A stretch of DNA of 64,000 nt from Aurantimicrobium minutum (GTDB lineage: Bacteria; Actinomycetota; Actinomycetes; Actinomycetales; Microbacteriaceae), in the NCBI RefSeq assembly GCF_029894165.1, contig NZ_JARXXU010000001.1, positions 372,001 to 436,000 on the forward strand, given 5' to 3'. Positions 17,401 to 26,706 of the stretch are shown in pieces. The first letter of the stretch is position 1. Every line of letters begins with the position of its first letter. The notes beneath the pieces were generated by a model that worked only from the letters and a program-made list of their open reading frames with translations, made no database searches and was not told the origin of the DNA. Both the position numbers and the translations under genes were made by a program.

Positions 17401-19212
17401 CTAAGCGTTGGTCTTCTTTGCAGCTTTTTGTTGCGCCTTACGCTTGTGGGCTTCACGAGCAGCTTCCCGCTCTTCAGCCTGAGCGAGTGCAATCTGACCG
17501 GTTGCGGTGCCAGGCTCAACCATGGACCCCATCATGTCTGCCGCACGCTCGGCCAGTAGGGAGGCGTCTTCATCAGCGGCTTCCTGCATGGCGGACTTTT
17601 GGCGCAGCGGGGTTGCCTTGAGGAACCAGCTCAAGACGAACGCCACAATGACGACGCCGAGTCCGATCCAGTACACCGTGACCGTTGCATCAGCGAAGCC
17701 GACTAAGAACGGCTTAGCTAACGCTTCGTTGGCACCAACCAAGAAGGACGTGTCTCCATCGAGGGCAGTACCCACCGCCGCGGGGTTCTTGTAGACCTCG
17801 ATGATGGCTGCGTTTGCGGGGTCGGAGGTGATGGTTGGATCAGCCAATGCCTTCGCGACACCCACCGTGATGGACGGTGTGGCAAAAGCGGACTTCAATG
17901 CTTCGGGAATGGTGTTGAACAGCACCGAGAACAGAATTGCAGTTCCCGCAGTGCCACCCATGGTGCGGAAGAAGGTGGAAGAGCTGGTGGCCACACCAAT
18001 GTCTCGAGGGCCGACAGAGTTTTGGCTCGCCACGGTGAGGGTTTGCATGAGTTGACCAAGGCCAATACCCATAAAGAACATGCCGACCATGACAAACCAC
18101 AGCGGGCTATCCCACGCCAAACGAGTAAACAAGAAGAATCCCAGAACCATGAATGCAGTACCGAGTCGGGGGAACCACTTGTAACTCCCGGTCTTCGCCA
18201 TGACTTGACCACTGACGATGCTGGCAATCATGAGCCCCAAGATCATGGGCAACATGAGCAGACCGCTCTCGGTGGGTGTAGCACCCTTGACCAGCTGGAG
18301 GTAGAGGGGGATGGTCATCATGGCGCCGAACATTCCGAATCCCACGAACACACCCAAGATGGTGGCCATGGAGAATGTCTGGGACTTGAACATCTTCATC
18401 GGGATGAGCGCGTCATCTCCCATGGAACGTTCGATCATGACAAACGCGACCGCGGACAGCACGCCAACTAAGTAGCAGGAGATGGACGCTGTGGAGAGCC
18501 AGCCCCACTCGCGGCCTTGTTCAGCCACAACCAAGAGCGGAACGGTGGCAGTGATAACCGTGGCAGCACCCCACCAGTCAATGCGAACGCGACGATGAGT
18601 TTTGGGCAAGTGCAATGACTTGAGAACGATGGCCAGAGCCACAATTCCGATAGGAACGTTGATCAAGAAGACCCAGCGCCATCCGGTGATCCCCAGAATT
18701 TCGGGAGTGCCCGAGAGCACTCCACCAATGAGGGGGCCAATGACAGACGAGACGCCGAAGACGGCGAGGAAGAAACCCTGGTACTTTGCTCGCTCACGTG
18801 GTGCGAGCATGTCACCCATGATGGCCAACGGCAGGGCCATCAAACCACCAGCACCAAGGCCCTGAATAGCGCGGTAACCCGCAAGTTCGTACATGGTGTG
18901 CGCTGTACCCGCAAGCAGGGAGCCAATCACAAAGATAGAGATCGCGATAATGAACAGCGGGCGACGACCGAAGATGTCGCTGAGCTTGCCGTAGAGCGGT
19001 GTCGAGATGGTCGACATGATCATGTAGGCGGTGGTGACCCAGGCCTGGAGTGCCATACCGTCGAGATCATCGGCAATGGTGCGCATCGACGTGCTCACGA
19101 CGGTTTGGTCGAGAGCGGAGAGGAACATACCGGCCATCAAACCGACCATGACGAGCAGGATTTCCCGCTTGGACATGATCGTTTCGGCTACGGCGGAAGG
19201 CTTGGAAGACAT
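17401..19212 (-). CDS. DHA2-family drug:H+ antiporter (14-span MFS)
   Basis: 603 residues, about 14 spans, EmrB/QacA type. Span 1 ends in FLSALDQTVVSTSMRTIADDL, the family motif D1; motif A appears as GKLSDIFGRRPLF, and motif C as the FGVSSVIGPLIGG helix. It exports drugs or other amphiphiles. The ATG at 19212 is preceded by TAGGGT with a 7-nt gap; in-frame codons up to 19287 run through the operator region and are not credible. The C-terminal 60 residues are charged and cytoplasmic. Divergent from an HxlR regulator. Confidence 0.9.
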   Translation of the reverse strand: MSSKPSAVAETIMSKREILLVMVGLMAGMFLSALDQTVVSTSMRTIADDLDGMALQAWVTTAYMIMSTISTPLYGKLSDIFGRRPLFIIAISIFVIGSLLAGTAHTMYELAGYRAIQGLGAGGLMALPLAIMGDMLAPRERAKYQGFFLAVFGVSSVIGPLIGGVLSGTPEILGITGWRWVFLINVPIGIVALAIVLKSLHLPKTHRRVRIDWWGAATVITATVPLLVVAEQGREWGWLSTASISCYLVGVLSAVAFVMIERSMGDDALIPMKMFKSQTFSMATILGVFVGFGMFGAMMTIPLYLQLVKGATPTESGLLMLPMILGLMIASIVSGQVMAKTGSYKWFPRLGTAFMVLGFFLFTRLAWDSPLWFVMVGMFFMGIGLGQLMQTLTVASQNSVGPRDIGVATSSSTFFRTMGGTAGTAILFSVLFNTIPEALKSAFATPSITVGVAKALADPTITSDPANAAIIEVYKNPAAVGTALDGDTSFLVGANEALAKPFLVGFADATVTVYWIGLGVVIVAFVLSWFLKATPLRQKSAMQEAADEDASLLAERAADMMGSMVEPGTATGQIALAQAEEREAAREAHKRKAQQKAAKKTNA

Positions 19213-19318
19213 AGGCACTACCCTAGCAGTAACTAAAAGTAACTCGAGTACGCATGAGTAACCTAAAACCGATACAGTAAAACTCAATCACCACACGCAA
19301 TGGCACGAGGAGGGGCTC
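19213..19318. promoter_or_regulatory. Divergent regulatory region with AGTAACT repeats
   Basis: AGTAACT occurs at 19228-19234 and 19238-19244, with AGTA(CG) at 19247-19250 and AGTAACC at 19257-19263, spaced 9-10 bp (about one helical turn). The exporter -10 (TAGGGT on minus) is at 19220-19225, directly beside the first copy, so binding would block it. The HxlR gene has a leader with AGGAGG. Confidence 0.55.
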
Positions 19319-19726
19319 ATGGCGCACGATCAACGCGAAGCAATCCGGGCACTCTGTGCCGGGGATGAGAAAGAACTGTTCTATTCCATCCTCAGCCGCA
19401 TCGGGGACAAGTGGAGCCTGCTCGTCATGGGTAACCTCGGCAAGAAGGCCGGGCGCTATACCGAACTCCTCGTTGCAACCCCCGGTATTTCTCGTCGAAT
19501 GCTCACTGTGACACTGCGTCAGCTTGAGCGTGATGGTTTGATCGAACGCGTCGTGCACCCTGATGTGCCGCCTTGGGTGGAATACACCTTGACCGAGCTG
19601 GGACGCACTCTGCGCGAACCAGCACTCGCGGTGGCAACCTGGGCTCTGGAACACAAAGATGTCATTGTGAACAGTCGTGCAGCCTATGACGCATCCACTT
19701 CGCACCTCTCAGAGGTGGCGAGTTAA
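19319..19726 (+). CDS. HxlR/DUF24-family winged-helix regulator
   Basis: 135 residues with the DUF24 fold: LSRIGDKWSLLVMGNLGKKAGRYTELLVATPGISRRMLTVTLRQLERDGLIER. It is a dimeric DNA-binding protein; relatives sense redox-active quinones or electrophiles through a cysteine. Here the only cysteine is Cys14, N-terminal, which is the position used by the redox-sensing members. Start ATG with a strong AGGAGG eight nt upstream. By position it regulates the divergent DHA2 exporter through the AGTAACT repeats between them. Confidence 0.9.
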   Translation: MAHDQREAIRALCAGDEKELFYSILSRIGDKWSLLVMGNLGKKAGRYTELLVATPGISRRMLTVTLRQLERDGLIERVVHPDVPPWVEYTLTELGRTLREPALAVATWALEHKDVIVNSRAAYDASTSHLSEVAS

Positions 19727-19732
19727 CCCTCG

Positions 19733-20962
19733 CTATTCAACCGTGGCGACGGGACCCAGCACGGTCCGCACGTAGTTATATTGCTCCTCCACGCTGGTGG
19801 TAAATAGTGACCGACTGAGGGCCTCTGCTGCCGCACTAAACGGATACACGTGCAGGTTGGTGCGGGCCAAGAGGTCGCCAGCAGCGGCCTGTTCGGCTGT
19901 CCATTCGTAGTGCATATAGGTCGGGATGAAGCGGGGAGCTTCGATCGTGACGGTGCCATCCTTTTTCTTCACCGCGTCGAATTGTGCAACGCCACCAATG
20001 AGCTGAGGAAGTTCCAGCTGAGTGGAAAGTAAGTTACCGATCGAGTACCACACCAAGGTTTGTGCCCCGTTGGCACCTGGGATCCACTCCACGGGCTCGA
20101 GCACGTGAGGGCCGGTGCCAATAATGACATCCGCACCGAGTTCCGCAACACGAGCGGCAGCGGCCTGTTGGTTGGCGTTGACGCCGTTGGAATATTCAGT
20201 CCCCCAGTGCATGGAGACGAGCACGACGTCTGCTCCGGCATCCGCCTGGGCCATCAGATTCTGCACCAAGCCATCGTTGCCATAGAAGTTCACGCTGTAG
20301 TCATTACTGACCGCAGCATTGGAGTATTCGGCAAAAGAGACCAGCGCGAACCGAATACCGTCCACCTCGGTGAACATGACGGTGTTTTGCTCTTCAGGAC
20401 TGCGGTTCGCTCCGCTGATCAAGAGCGGTGAGATGCTGTCCCACACTGCGCGGGTGCCCTCAATTCCACCCTGACCTTTGTCATTGGAGTGGTTGGTGGC
20501 CGTGTTGATGGCATTGCAACCAAAGCTGCTGAGGTCACGAGCAAACTGCTCGGGTGCGTTGAAAGAGGGGTAGCCGGTAATGCCAAAAGCTTCACCAGCA
20601 CTGGGAACTTCTTGATTACAAAACACAATCCCCGAGGAGGCAATGATCGGCTTCAGGTCGCTGAGAAAAGGGGTGTAGTTATAGGAGCCATCTGCCTGAC
20701 GGGCTTCTTGGTTCACGGCATCGTGGGGAAGCATGTCCCCCATAGCTGAGACGGTCACCCGCGTATCTGTTGGTGTCGGAGTAGGTGTGGCAGTGACCTC
20801 GGGAGAGCTACTCGAGCGGGGAGCGGCAACAGGCGCGGCCGGCTGAGCTGAGGTGGCCAGTGCCCAGACACCCACGCCAGCGACCACGAGGAGTATGGCA
20901 ATCACCCCAACAATGGTTCGACGACGAGTCAAACTGAGCCCGCGCCATCTACTTCCACCCAT
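19733..20962 (-). CDS. CapA-family (poly-gamma-glutamate type) metallophosphatase-like protein, membrane anchored
   Basis: 409 residues. A basic N-terminus and one span (about 15-38) are followed by a Pro/Thr/Ser linker and the CapA domain. Likely metal ligands are in SAMGDMLPHDAVN, FCNQE, NTATNHSNDKG, VSMHWGTEY and GTGPHVLEPVEW, so the calcineurin-like site looks intact. There are no capB or capC neighbours, so poly-gamma-glutamate synthesis is unlikely and the outer-face substrate is unknown. ATG with TAGCAT ending 6 nt upstream; divergent from the VanY-like gene. Confidence 0.85.
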   Translation of the reverse strand: MGGSRWRGLSLTRRRTIVGVIAILLVVAGVGVWALATSAQPAAPVAAPRSSSSPEVTATPTPTPTDTRVTVSAMGDMLPHDAVNQEARQADGSYNYTPFLSDLKPIIASSGIVFCNQEVPSAGEAFGITGYPSFNAPEQFARDLSSFGCNAINTATNHSNDKGQGGIEGTRAVWDSISPLLISGANRSPEEQNTVMFTEVDGIRFALVSFAEYSNAAVSNDYSVNFYGNDGLVQNLMAQADAGADVVLVSMHWGTEYSNGVNANQQAAAARVAELGADVIIGTGPHVLEPVEWIPGANGAQTLVWYSIGNLLSTQLELPQLIGGVAQFDAVKKKDGTVTIEAPRFIPTYMHYEWTAEQAAAGDLLARTNLHVYPFSAAAEALSRSLFTTSVEEQYNYVRTVLGPVATVE

Positions 20963-20994
20963 TCCCTCATGCTAGCCGCGGTACTGTGGAGCAC
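20963..20994. promoter_or_regulatory. 32-bp bidirectional leaderless promoter
   Basis: Plus-strand order: 6-nt spacer, ATGCTA (TAGCAT on minus), 7 nt, TACTGT (20982-20987), 7 nt, GTG at 20995. This spacing favours 20995 over the GTG at 20986 as the VanY-like start. Confidence 0.5.
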
Positions 20995-21762
20995 GTGGTG
21001 ACAAGGCGGGTGTGGGCAACAACGGTGGTGGGCTATGCCTTGATCACCGGATTGCTCTTTGCGGGCTGCTCAGCAGCCCCAGAAACTGAGCCGACAGCGA
21101 AGCTCACCGTTACCCCAAGTGCTGACGCTGTTGTTTCTGCAACTCCCACGGCCCTATTTAATCGGACGGTACTGTCCCTCGATGACCCCATGTCGATCTG
21201 GGTCGTGAGCAACAAGCATCGCTCCCTCAACCCCGCCGAATTTGTGCCCAGTGATCTCTCGACTGTGGCAGGGGTACCCAACGAATTTAGTCAGCCACTG
21301 CGGGAACCGGCAGCACGGGCCGTGGAGCAACTCTACGCAGCAGCCCAATCTCAGGGGGTGAACTTCGGCATCATTAGTGCCTACCGTGACTACAACACCC
21401 AAGTGGCGCTTTATAACAAGTACGTCAACCGAGACGGCCAAGAAGCAGCAGACACTTACTCTGCCCGGCCAGGACACTCCGAACATCAGACCGGACTCGC
21501 CGTCGACTTCGACGATGGCGGCTCCTGTTATCTCACCGCGTGCTTCGAATCGACCGCGGCTGGCCAATGGCTAGCAACTCACGCTTATGAATATGGTTTT
21601 GTGCTGCGCTATCCCGCAGGCAAGGAAGCGATAACGGGCTTCACGTATGAACCATGGCACTTCAGATACGTAGGTGTGGAACTCGCTACCGAGATGCACA
21701 ACACCGGCATTCAGACGCTCGAGGAATTCTTCGGCCTGGACGCGGCACCGAGCTATAAATAG
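20995..21762 (+). CDS. D,D-carboxypeptidase lipoprotein, VanY/LAS family
   Basis: About 255 residues. A short signal peptide ends in a lipobox (LLFAGC), so the enzyme is anchored outside the membrane. The zinc site of LAS peptidases is complete: SAYRDYNTQ, GHSEHQTGLAVDF (first His and Asp) and EPWHFRYVG (last His). It removes the terminal D-alanine of wall peptides. It ends 12 nt from the convergent pgm gene. Start choice is between GTGs at 20986, 20995 and 20998; spacing from TACTGT favours 20995. Confidence 0.88.
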   Translation: MVTRRVWATTVVGYALITGLLFAGCSAAPETEPTAKLTVTPSADAVVSATPTALFNRTVLSLDDPMSIWVVSNKHRSLNPAEFVPSDLSTVAGVPNEFSQPLREPAARAVEQLYAAAQSQGVNFGIISAYRDYNTQVALYNKYVNRDGQEAADTYSARPGHSEHQTGLAVDFDDGGSCYLTACFESTAAGQWLATHAYEYGFVLRYPAGKEAITGFTYEPWHFRYVGVELATEMHNTGIQTLEEFFGLDAAPSYK

Positions 21763-21774
21763 CAGCAGATTTGC

Positions 21775-23397
21775 TTAGGCATTGAGCGCAGCGTCCACGA
21801 TTTTCTTCGCTTCAGCCTGCACCAGCTTGAGGTGCTCTGGCCCCTTGAACGATTCCGCATAGATTTTGTAGACGTCCTCGGTTCCCGAGGGGCGTGCAGC
21901 AAACCACGCAAACTCGGTTTCCACCTTCACGCCACCAATAGCTTCGCCATTGCCGGGGGCGTGAGAGAGCTTCGCAATGATGGGATCGCCGGCAAGCTCT
22001 GAGGCGGTGATGTCGTCACCGCTGAGCTTGCCGAGGCGAGCCTTGGCTTCGCGGTTGGCGGGGGCATCGACGCGTTCATAGGCCGGGTCGCCGAAACGCT
22101 CGGTCAGCTCCCGGTAAAGAACGGAAGGACTCTTGCCGGTGACGGCAATAATCTCTGCAGCCAGAAGCGCCAGAATGATGCCGTCTTTGTCCGTGGTCCA
22201 CACGGTGCCATCGTGTCGCAGGAAGGACGCTCCCGCGCTTTCTTCGCCACCGAAACCAACCGAGCCATCGACCAGGCCAGGCACAAACCACTTGAAACCC
22301 ACAGGGACTTCCCACAGCACACGGCCGAGACCATCAGCGACGAAGTTAATCATGGAACTGGACACCAGTGTCTTGCCGATGCGCGCATCGTCACGCCAGC
22401 CGGGACGGTGGGCGAACAGGTATTCAATGGCGACAGCGAGGTAGTGGTTGGGATTCATCAACCCACCATCGGGCGTCACGATGCCGTGGCGGTCCGCGTC
22501 GGCATCGTTGCCGGTCAGCACATCAAAGTCAGCACGTTTGGCAATGAGGGACGCCATCGCGTTCGGGCTCGAAGGGTCCATGCGGATCTTCTCATCCCAG
22601 TCCAGAGTCATGAAGGCCCAGGCAGGGTCTACTTCTGGGTTTACGACTGTGAGGTTCAGGCCATAGCGCTCCTGGATGGCAGCCCAGTAGGCAACAGAAG
22701 CACCACCGAGAGGGTCGGCGCCTATGCGAACACCGGATTCGGCGATGACCTGCATGTTGATCACGTTCTCGAGGTCAGCAACGTAGTGCTCGAGGAAGTC
22801 GTAGTCCTCGGCGGCGCCTTCAGGGTTGGTGCGTTTAACATCAACCAGCCCTCCCTCGATGAGCTTGTTGGCCCGGGCGGCAATCCAGTTGGTGGCGGAA
22901 CCATCCGCAGGACCGCCGTGTGGGGGGTTGTATTTGAAACCACCATCTTGTGGAGGGTTGTGACTAGGAGTGACCACAATGCCGTCAGCTTCATCGGCAT
23001 GCCCCGCCTTGTTATAGGCCAAAATCGCGTGGGAAATCGAAGGCGTCGGGGTGAAACCATCACGGGAGTCTGTGAGCACACGGACCCCGTTGGCAACGAG
23101 TACTTCCAGAGCCGTTTCTTGTGCGGGACGGCTCAGACCGTGGGTGTCTGCCCCCATAAAGAGAGGCCCTGTGATGCCCTGCAGGGCACGGTATTCCACA
23201 ATGGCCTGGGTGGTGGCGAGGATGTGCTGTTCATTGAAAGCTGCGTTGAGGGAAGATCCGCGGTGCCCGCTGGTGCCAAAAACGACGCGTTGTTCGGGCA
23301 CGTTCATATCCGGGGTGAGGTCGTAATACGCCTTCACGAGGGCATCGATATCGATGAGATCGGAGGGGAGAGCCTGGGTTCCTGCGCGGTTGGTCAC
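21775..23397 (-). CDS. pgm: Phosphoglucomutase (alpha-D-glucose phosphate specific)
   Basis: 540 residues interconverting glucose 1- and 6-phosphate. Landmarks: [10 protein letters not shown] (40-49), the phosphoserine loop [12 protein letters not shown] with Ser145, metal-binding [10 protein letters not shown] near 300, and sugar-binding GGEESAG near 395. GTG at 23397 ([10 protein letters not shown]...) is chosen because CAAACT ends 6 nt upstream and homologues begin with this sequence; the frame stays open to 23463, but that extension runs into the divergent pheA. Confidence 0.94.
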   Translation of the reverse strand: MTNRAGTQALPSDLIDIDALVKAYYDLTPDMNVPEQRVVFGTSGHRGSSLNAAFNEQHILATTQAIVEYRALQGITGPLFMGADTHGLSRPAQETALEVLVANGVRVLTDSRDGFTPTPSISHAILAYNKAGHADEADGIVVTPSHNPPQDGGFKYNPPHGGPADGSATNWIAARANKLIEGGLVDVKRTNPEGAAEDYDFLEHYVADLENVINMQVIAESGVRIGADPLGGASVAYWAAIQERYGLNLTVVNPEVDPAWAFMTLDWDEKIRMDPSSPNAMASLIAKRADFDVLTGNDADADRHGIVTPDGGLMNPNHYLAVAIEYLFAHRPGWRDDARIGKTLVSSSMINFVADGLGRVLWEVPVGFKWFVPGLVDGSVGFGGEESAGASFLRHDGTVWTTDKDGIILALLAAEIIAVTGKSPSVLYRELTERFGDPAYERVDAPANREAKARLGKLSGDDITASELAGDPIIAKLSHAPGNGEAIGGVKVETEFAWFAARPSGTEDVYKIYAESFKGPEHLKLVQAEAKKIVDAALNA

Positions 23398-23432
23398 CAG
23401 ACCAGTTTGCCAGTGCCGGTAGCATTTGGGAC
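23398..23432. promoter_or_regulatory. 35-bp bidirectional leaderless promoter (pgm / pheA)
   Basis: Plus-strand order: 6-nt spacer, AGTTTG (CAAACT on minus, 23404-23409), 10 nt, TAGCAT (23420-23425), 7 nt, ATG at 23433. Confidence 0.5.
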
Positions 23433-24377
23433 ATGGGTTCTTCAGAAAAAGTAACGACAGCACCGGCGTATAGCTATCTCGGTCCTGCCGGCACCTTTAC
23501 TGAGGCTGCCCTGGCGCAGGTCCCCGCCGCTGCGGGTCAGACTTGGCACTCGGTCAATAATGTCGGCGAAGCACTCGCTGATGTTGTCTCGGGGCGCTCT
23601 GTCGCGGCCATGATTGCGATTGAAAATTCAGTGGAAGGTGGCGTCACTGCCACGCAGGACGCCTTGGCCAACATTCCCAACCTGCGCATCATGGGGGAAT
23701 ACCTCGTGCCCGTGGCCTTCGACCTCGTTGCGCCGAAGGGCACCACCCTGGCAGACGTGAACGTTGTCAACGCGCATCCGGTTGCCTATGCACAGTGCCG
23801 CGGTTGGTTGGAAAAGAACCTCCCACATCACGGTCACATTCCCTCCTCCAGTAATGTGGCAGCTGCGGCCAGTCTGTTAGAAACAGACACCGCAGATGCA
23901 GCGATTGCGCCTGCAGGTATTGCCCGTCACTACGACGTGGAGGTTCTTGCTTCTGGAATCGCAGACAACCCCAATGCCGTCACCCGCTTCGTGCTGGTGA
24001 GCAAGACCACCGAGTTGCCAGCGCCTACCGGGTCCGATAAGACCAGCCTCATCGTGGAATTGCCTGACGACCGTGCCGGTGCTCTGCTGGAAATGCTGGA
24101 ACAGTTCGCTACTCGCGGCGTGAACCTGACCCTGATTCAGTCGCGTCCCATTGGTGACGAATTCGGTCGCTACCGCTTCGTCATTGACGCTGAAGGCCAC
24201 GCTCGTGACGAGCGTGTGGCTGATGCACTCCTGGGTCTTCGTCGCTTCAGCCCCAAGGTAATCTTCTTGGGTTCTTACCCTCGCGCAGACAAAGAGCAGA
24301 CACAGCATTCCTCCCGCTATGCCGATGATGTGTTCACGGATGCTCGAGACTGGCTTGCGGAGATACTCGGCGACTAG
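23433..24377 (+). CDS. pheA: Prephenate dehydratase
   Basis: Converts prephenate to phenylpyruvate in phenylalanine synthesis. 314 residues: a periplasmic-binding-protein-like catalytic domain opening [13 protein letters not shown], the [11 protein letters not shown] segment, and the catalytic TRFVLV motif near residue 187. A C-terminal ACT domain (about 203-280) carries the ESRP-like [16 protein letters not shown] for phenylalanine feedback. Monofunctional, without chorismate mutase, as in other actinobacteria. Followed by serS 18 nt on, which has its own promoter. Confidence 0.95.
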   Translation: MGSSEKVTTAPAYSYLGPAGTFTEAALAQVPAAAGQTWHSVNNVGEALADVVSGRSVAAMIAIENSVEGGVTATQDALANIPNLRIMGEYLVPVAFDLVAPKGTTLADVNVVNAHPVAYAQCRGWLEKNLPHHGHIPSSSNVAAAASLLETDTADAAIAPAGIARHYDVEVLASGIADNPNAVTRFVLVSKTTELPAPTGSDKTSLIVELPDDRAGALLEMLEQFATRGVNLTLIQSRPIGDEFGRYRFVIDAEGHARDERVADALLGLRRFSPKVIFLGSYPRADKEQTQHSSRYADDVFTDARDWLAEILGD

Positions 24378-24383
24378 TCACCG

Positions 24384-24395
24384 TAAACTGGGGGA
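24384..24395 (+). promoter_or_regulatory. Leaderless promoter of serS
   Basis: TAAACT at 24384-24389, 6-nt spacer, GTG at 24396. Confidence 0.6.
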
Positions 24396-25664
24396 GTGAT
24401 TGACCCCGTATTGCTGCGCGAAAACCCTGACGTTATCCGAGCCTCCCAAGTGGCTCGCGGTTCAGACCCCAGTTTTGTCGATGTTGCGTTAGATGCTGAT
24501 GCTGCACGTCGTGCTGCCTTGGCCCAGTTTGAAGAACTGCGTGCCGAGCAGAACGTGTTCAGCAAGAAGGTGGGACAGGCACAAGGCGATGAGAAGAAGG
24601 CCCTTCTGGCCGAGGTTGCACAGCTTGCAGCCAAAGTAAAAGAGGCCAACGCTGCTGCCAACGCAGCAGATGAGGCCTACACCGAGGCAGCTCGCAAAAT
24701 TCAGAACCCGATCATTGACGGTATTCCTGCCGGCGGGGAAGACAACTTCGTCACCCTGCGTGAAGTGGGCACCATCCCCACCTTCGATTTTGAGCCCAAG
24801 GACCACCTGGAGCTCGGCGAAAGCCTCGGTGCTATCGATATGGCGCGGGGCACCAAGGTTTCCGGAGCACGTTTTTACTTCCTTAGAGGCATCGGTGCGC
24901 GTCTCGAACTCGCCCTGATGAACCTCGCACTTGACCGCGCACTGGAAGCTGGCTTTATTCCTCTCATTACTCCCACACTCGTGCGCCCCGACATCATGCA
25001 GGGCACCGGCTTCCTGGGAGAGCACTCGGATGAGATCTACTACCTCCCCGCAGATGACCTCTACTTGACCGGGACAAGTGAAGTCGCGCTCGCCGGGTAC
25101 CACTCCGACGAAATCATTGACCTGGCTGAGGGCCCCCTGCGTTATGCCGGGTGGTCTACTTGCTACCGCCGCGAGGCTGGATCAAGCGGCAAGGACACTC
25201 GCGGGATTATTCGCGTGCATCAGTTCAACAAGCTCGAGATGTTTGTGTACACCCTGCCCGAAGAAGCCGAAGCAGAGCACGACCGCCTCGTGGCCTGGCA
25301 AGAAGGCATGCTGCAGTCTCTCGGTCTGAGCTACCGCGTCATCGATGTGGCTGCCGGAGACCTGGGCTCCAGTGCAGCCCGCAAGTTCGACATTGAAGCC
25401 TGGGTACCCACCCAGGGTGCGTTCCGAGAACTCACCAGCACCTCGAACTGCACGACCTACCAGTCACGTCGCCTGGAAACTCGCTACCGCACAGAGAGCG
25501 GGAAGACCGCTCCGGTTGCGACCCTGAACGGAACCCTCGCCACCACGCGCTGGCTGGTTGCGATTCTGGAAACACACCAGCAGGCTGATGGCTCAGTCAT
25601 CGTTCCCGAAGCACTTCGCCCCTACCTCGGCGGCCTGTCTGTGATTACTCCGGTGGGCGTCTAA
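24396..25664 (+). CDS. serS: Seryl-tRNA synthetase
   Basis: 422 residues. An N-terminal coiled-coil arm (about 28-100, rich in Ala, Lys and Glu) contacts the long variable arm of tRNA-Ser. The class II core follows, with [17 protein letters not shown], motif 2 [26 protein letters not shown] and motif 3 [16 protein letters not shown]. Two tRNA-Ser genes lie within 3.7 kb downstream. Its stop is directly followed by the GTG of the HAD gene, so these two form an operon. Confidence 0.96.
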   Translation: MIDPVLLRENPDVIRASQVARGSDPSFVDVALDADAARRAALAQFEELRAEQNVFSKKVGQAQGDEKKALLAEVAQLAAKVKEANAAANAADEAYTEAARKIQNPIIDGIPAGGEDNFVTLREVGTIPTFDFEPKDHLELGESLGAIDMARGTKVSGARFYFLRGIGARLELALMNLALDRALEAGFIPLITPTLVRPDIMQGTGFLGEHSDEIYYLPADDLYLTGTSEVALAGYHSDEIIDLAEGPLRYAGWSTCYRREAGSSGKDTRGIIRVHQFNKLEMFVYTLPEEAEAEHDRLVAWQEGMLQSLGLSYRVIDVAAGDLGSSAARKFDIEAWVPTQGAFRELTSTSNCTTYQSRRLETRYRTESGKTAPVATLNGTLATTRWLVAILETHQQADGSVIVPEALRPYLGGLSVITPVGV

Positions 25665-26492
25665 GTGTCGACCGTGACGCAGGTTCCAGAAGACGAGCGT
25701 TGGCTCGTTGCGCTCGACGTGGATGGCACCCTGCTGACCCACCGCGGGGACGTTGCTCCCGAGGTCGTTGCAGAAGTTAAGGCCATTGCTGCTCGTGGAC
25801 ACGAAGTGATGTTGGCCACCGGCCGCTCCTTGGTCGAGACCATCCCCGTGCTCCGTCAACTGAACATCTGGCCCGAATACGTTGTCTGCTCTAACGGGGC
25901 GATGCTTTTGAAGCGTGATCCTCTGGCCGGCAACGGGTATGTCACGCACCGCGTGGAGACCTTTAACCCCGAACGTGCCTTGCGTCTGATTAAAGAGCAC
26001 CTGCCGGCAGGCAAGTATGCGGTCGAGGATGAGTTTGGCAACTACTACTACACCGAACCCATCCCGGGCGTAGACCCCAACTTGCTCTCCCACCAAGTGA
26101 AGTTCGAGGACATGCTGTCGCTGAATGCCACGCGTGTTGTCGTGGTGTCGCCCGACCATGACACCGAAGAGTTTCTCTCAGTGGTGAACCGCATCGGTTT
26201 GCAGCGCGTGACCTATGCCATCGGCTGGGCTGCCTGGTTGGACGTCGCTCCGGAGGGCGTCAGCAAAGCATCCGCCCTGGAGCAGGTTCGCGAAGCCCTG
26301 GGTTTCCCCCGCGCACGCATCTTTGCTGCCGGGGATGGCAACAACGACATTCAGATGCTCACCTGGGCAGGTGAACTCGGTCGCGGAGTTGCCATGGGCA
26401 ACGCCGACCAAGATGTGAAAGATGTGGCTAGCGAAGTGTGTGGAGATGTGGCCAATCTCGGTCTCCTGGACGCACTGAAAACTCTGCCCTAA
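25665..26492 (+). CDS. HAD-superfamily phosphatase, Cof type
   Basis: 275 residues with HAD motif I ALDVDGTLL (nucleophile Asp18, Asp20), motif II in LATGRS, a Cof-type C2 cap, and motif IV GDGNNDIQML. It dephosphorylates small phosphorylated metabolites; the specific substrate is unknown. The GTG start follows the serS stop with no gap, so translation is coupled. Confidence 0.9.
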   Translation: MSTVTQVPEDERWLVALDVDGTLLTHRGDVAPEVVAEVKAIAARGHEVMLATGRSLVETIPVLRQLNIWPEYVVCSNGAMLLKRDPLAGNGYVTHRVETFNPERALRLIKEHLPAGKYAVEDEFGNYYYTEPIPGVDPNLLSHQVKFEDMLSLNATRVVVVSPDHDTEEFLSVVNRIGLQRVTYAIGWAAWLDVAPEGVSKASALEQVREALGFPRARIFAAGDGNNDIQMLTWAGELGRGVAMGNADQDVKDVASEVCGDVANLGLLDALKTLP

Positions 26493-26501
26493 TTCCACTC
26501 A

Positions 26502-26529
26502 GGGCTTTCGCAGGAAGCTCTGAAAGCCT
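26502..26529 (+). terminator. Possible terminator after the serS operon
   Basis: GGCTTTC (26503-26509) pairs with GAAAGCC (26522-26528) across a 12-nt loop just after the HAD stop. There is no T-run; weak. Confidence 0.35.
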
Positions 26530-26546
26530 AGAACCTGACAGTCCGG

Positions 26547-26582
26547 TAGACTCATCCAGTTGAATTCTTCGGAATTCAACAT
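26547..26582 (+). promoter_or_regulatory. tRNA-Ser(UGA) promoter and 5' leader hairpin
   Basis: TAGACT at 26547-26552. Six nt later a perfect 9-bp stem (GTTGAATTC, 26559-26567, with GAATTCAAC, 26572-26580) closes a TTCG tetraloop. Two nt separate it from the tRNA. The predicted transcript starts at the first base of the stem. Confidence 0.65.
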
Positions 26583-26670
26583 GGAGGGCTGTCCGAGCGG
26601 CCGAAGGAGCTGGTCTTGAAAACCAGTGTGCAGCAATGTACCGTGGGTTCGAATCCCACGCCCTCCGCCA
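26583..26670 (+). tRNA. tRNA-Ser (anticodon UGA)
   Basis: Acceptor stem GGAGGGC/GCCCTCC, anticodon arm CTGGT-CTTGAAA-ACCAG with anticodon TGA, long type II variable arm, T arm GTGGG-TTCGAAT-CCCAC, discriminator G, and CCA encoded in the DNA (26668-26670). Reads UCA and other UCN codons. It lies 36 nt before the LCP gene. Confidence 0.97.
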
Positions 26671-26706
26671 GAGTCGCCCAAGTTCCGTAAACCGATCGGG
26701 GTAGGT

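Noticed and set aside
22213-23454. Long open frame on the plus strand opposite pgm
   Set aside because: It is the shadow of the GC-rich pgm codons; its translation resembles no family and no promoter fits.
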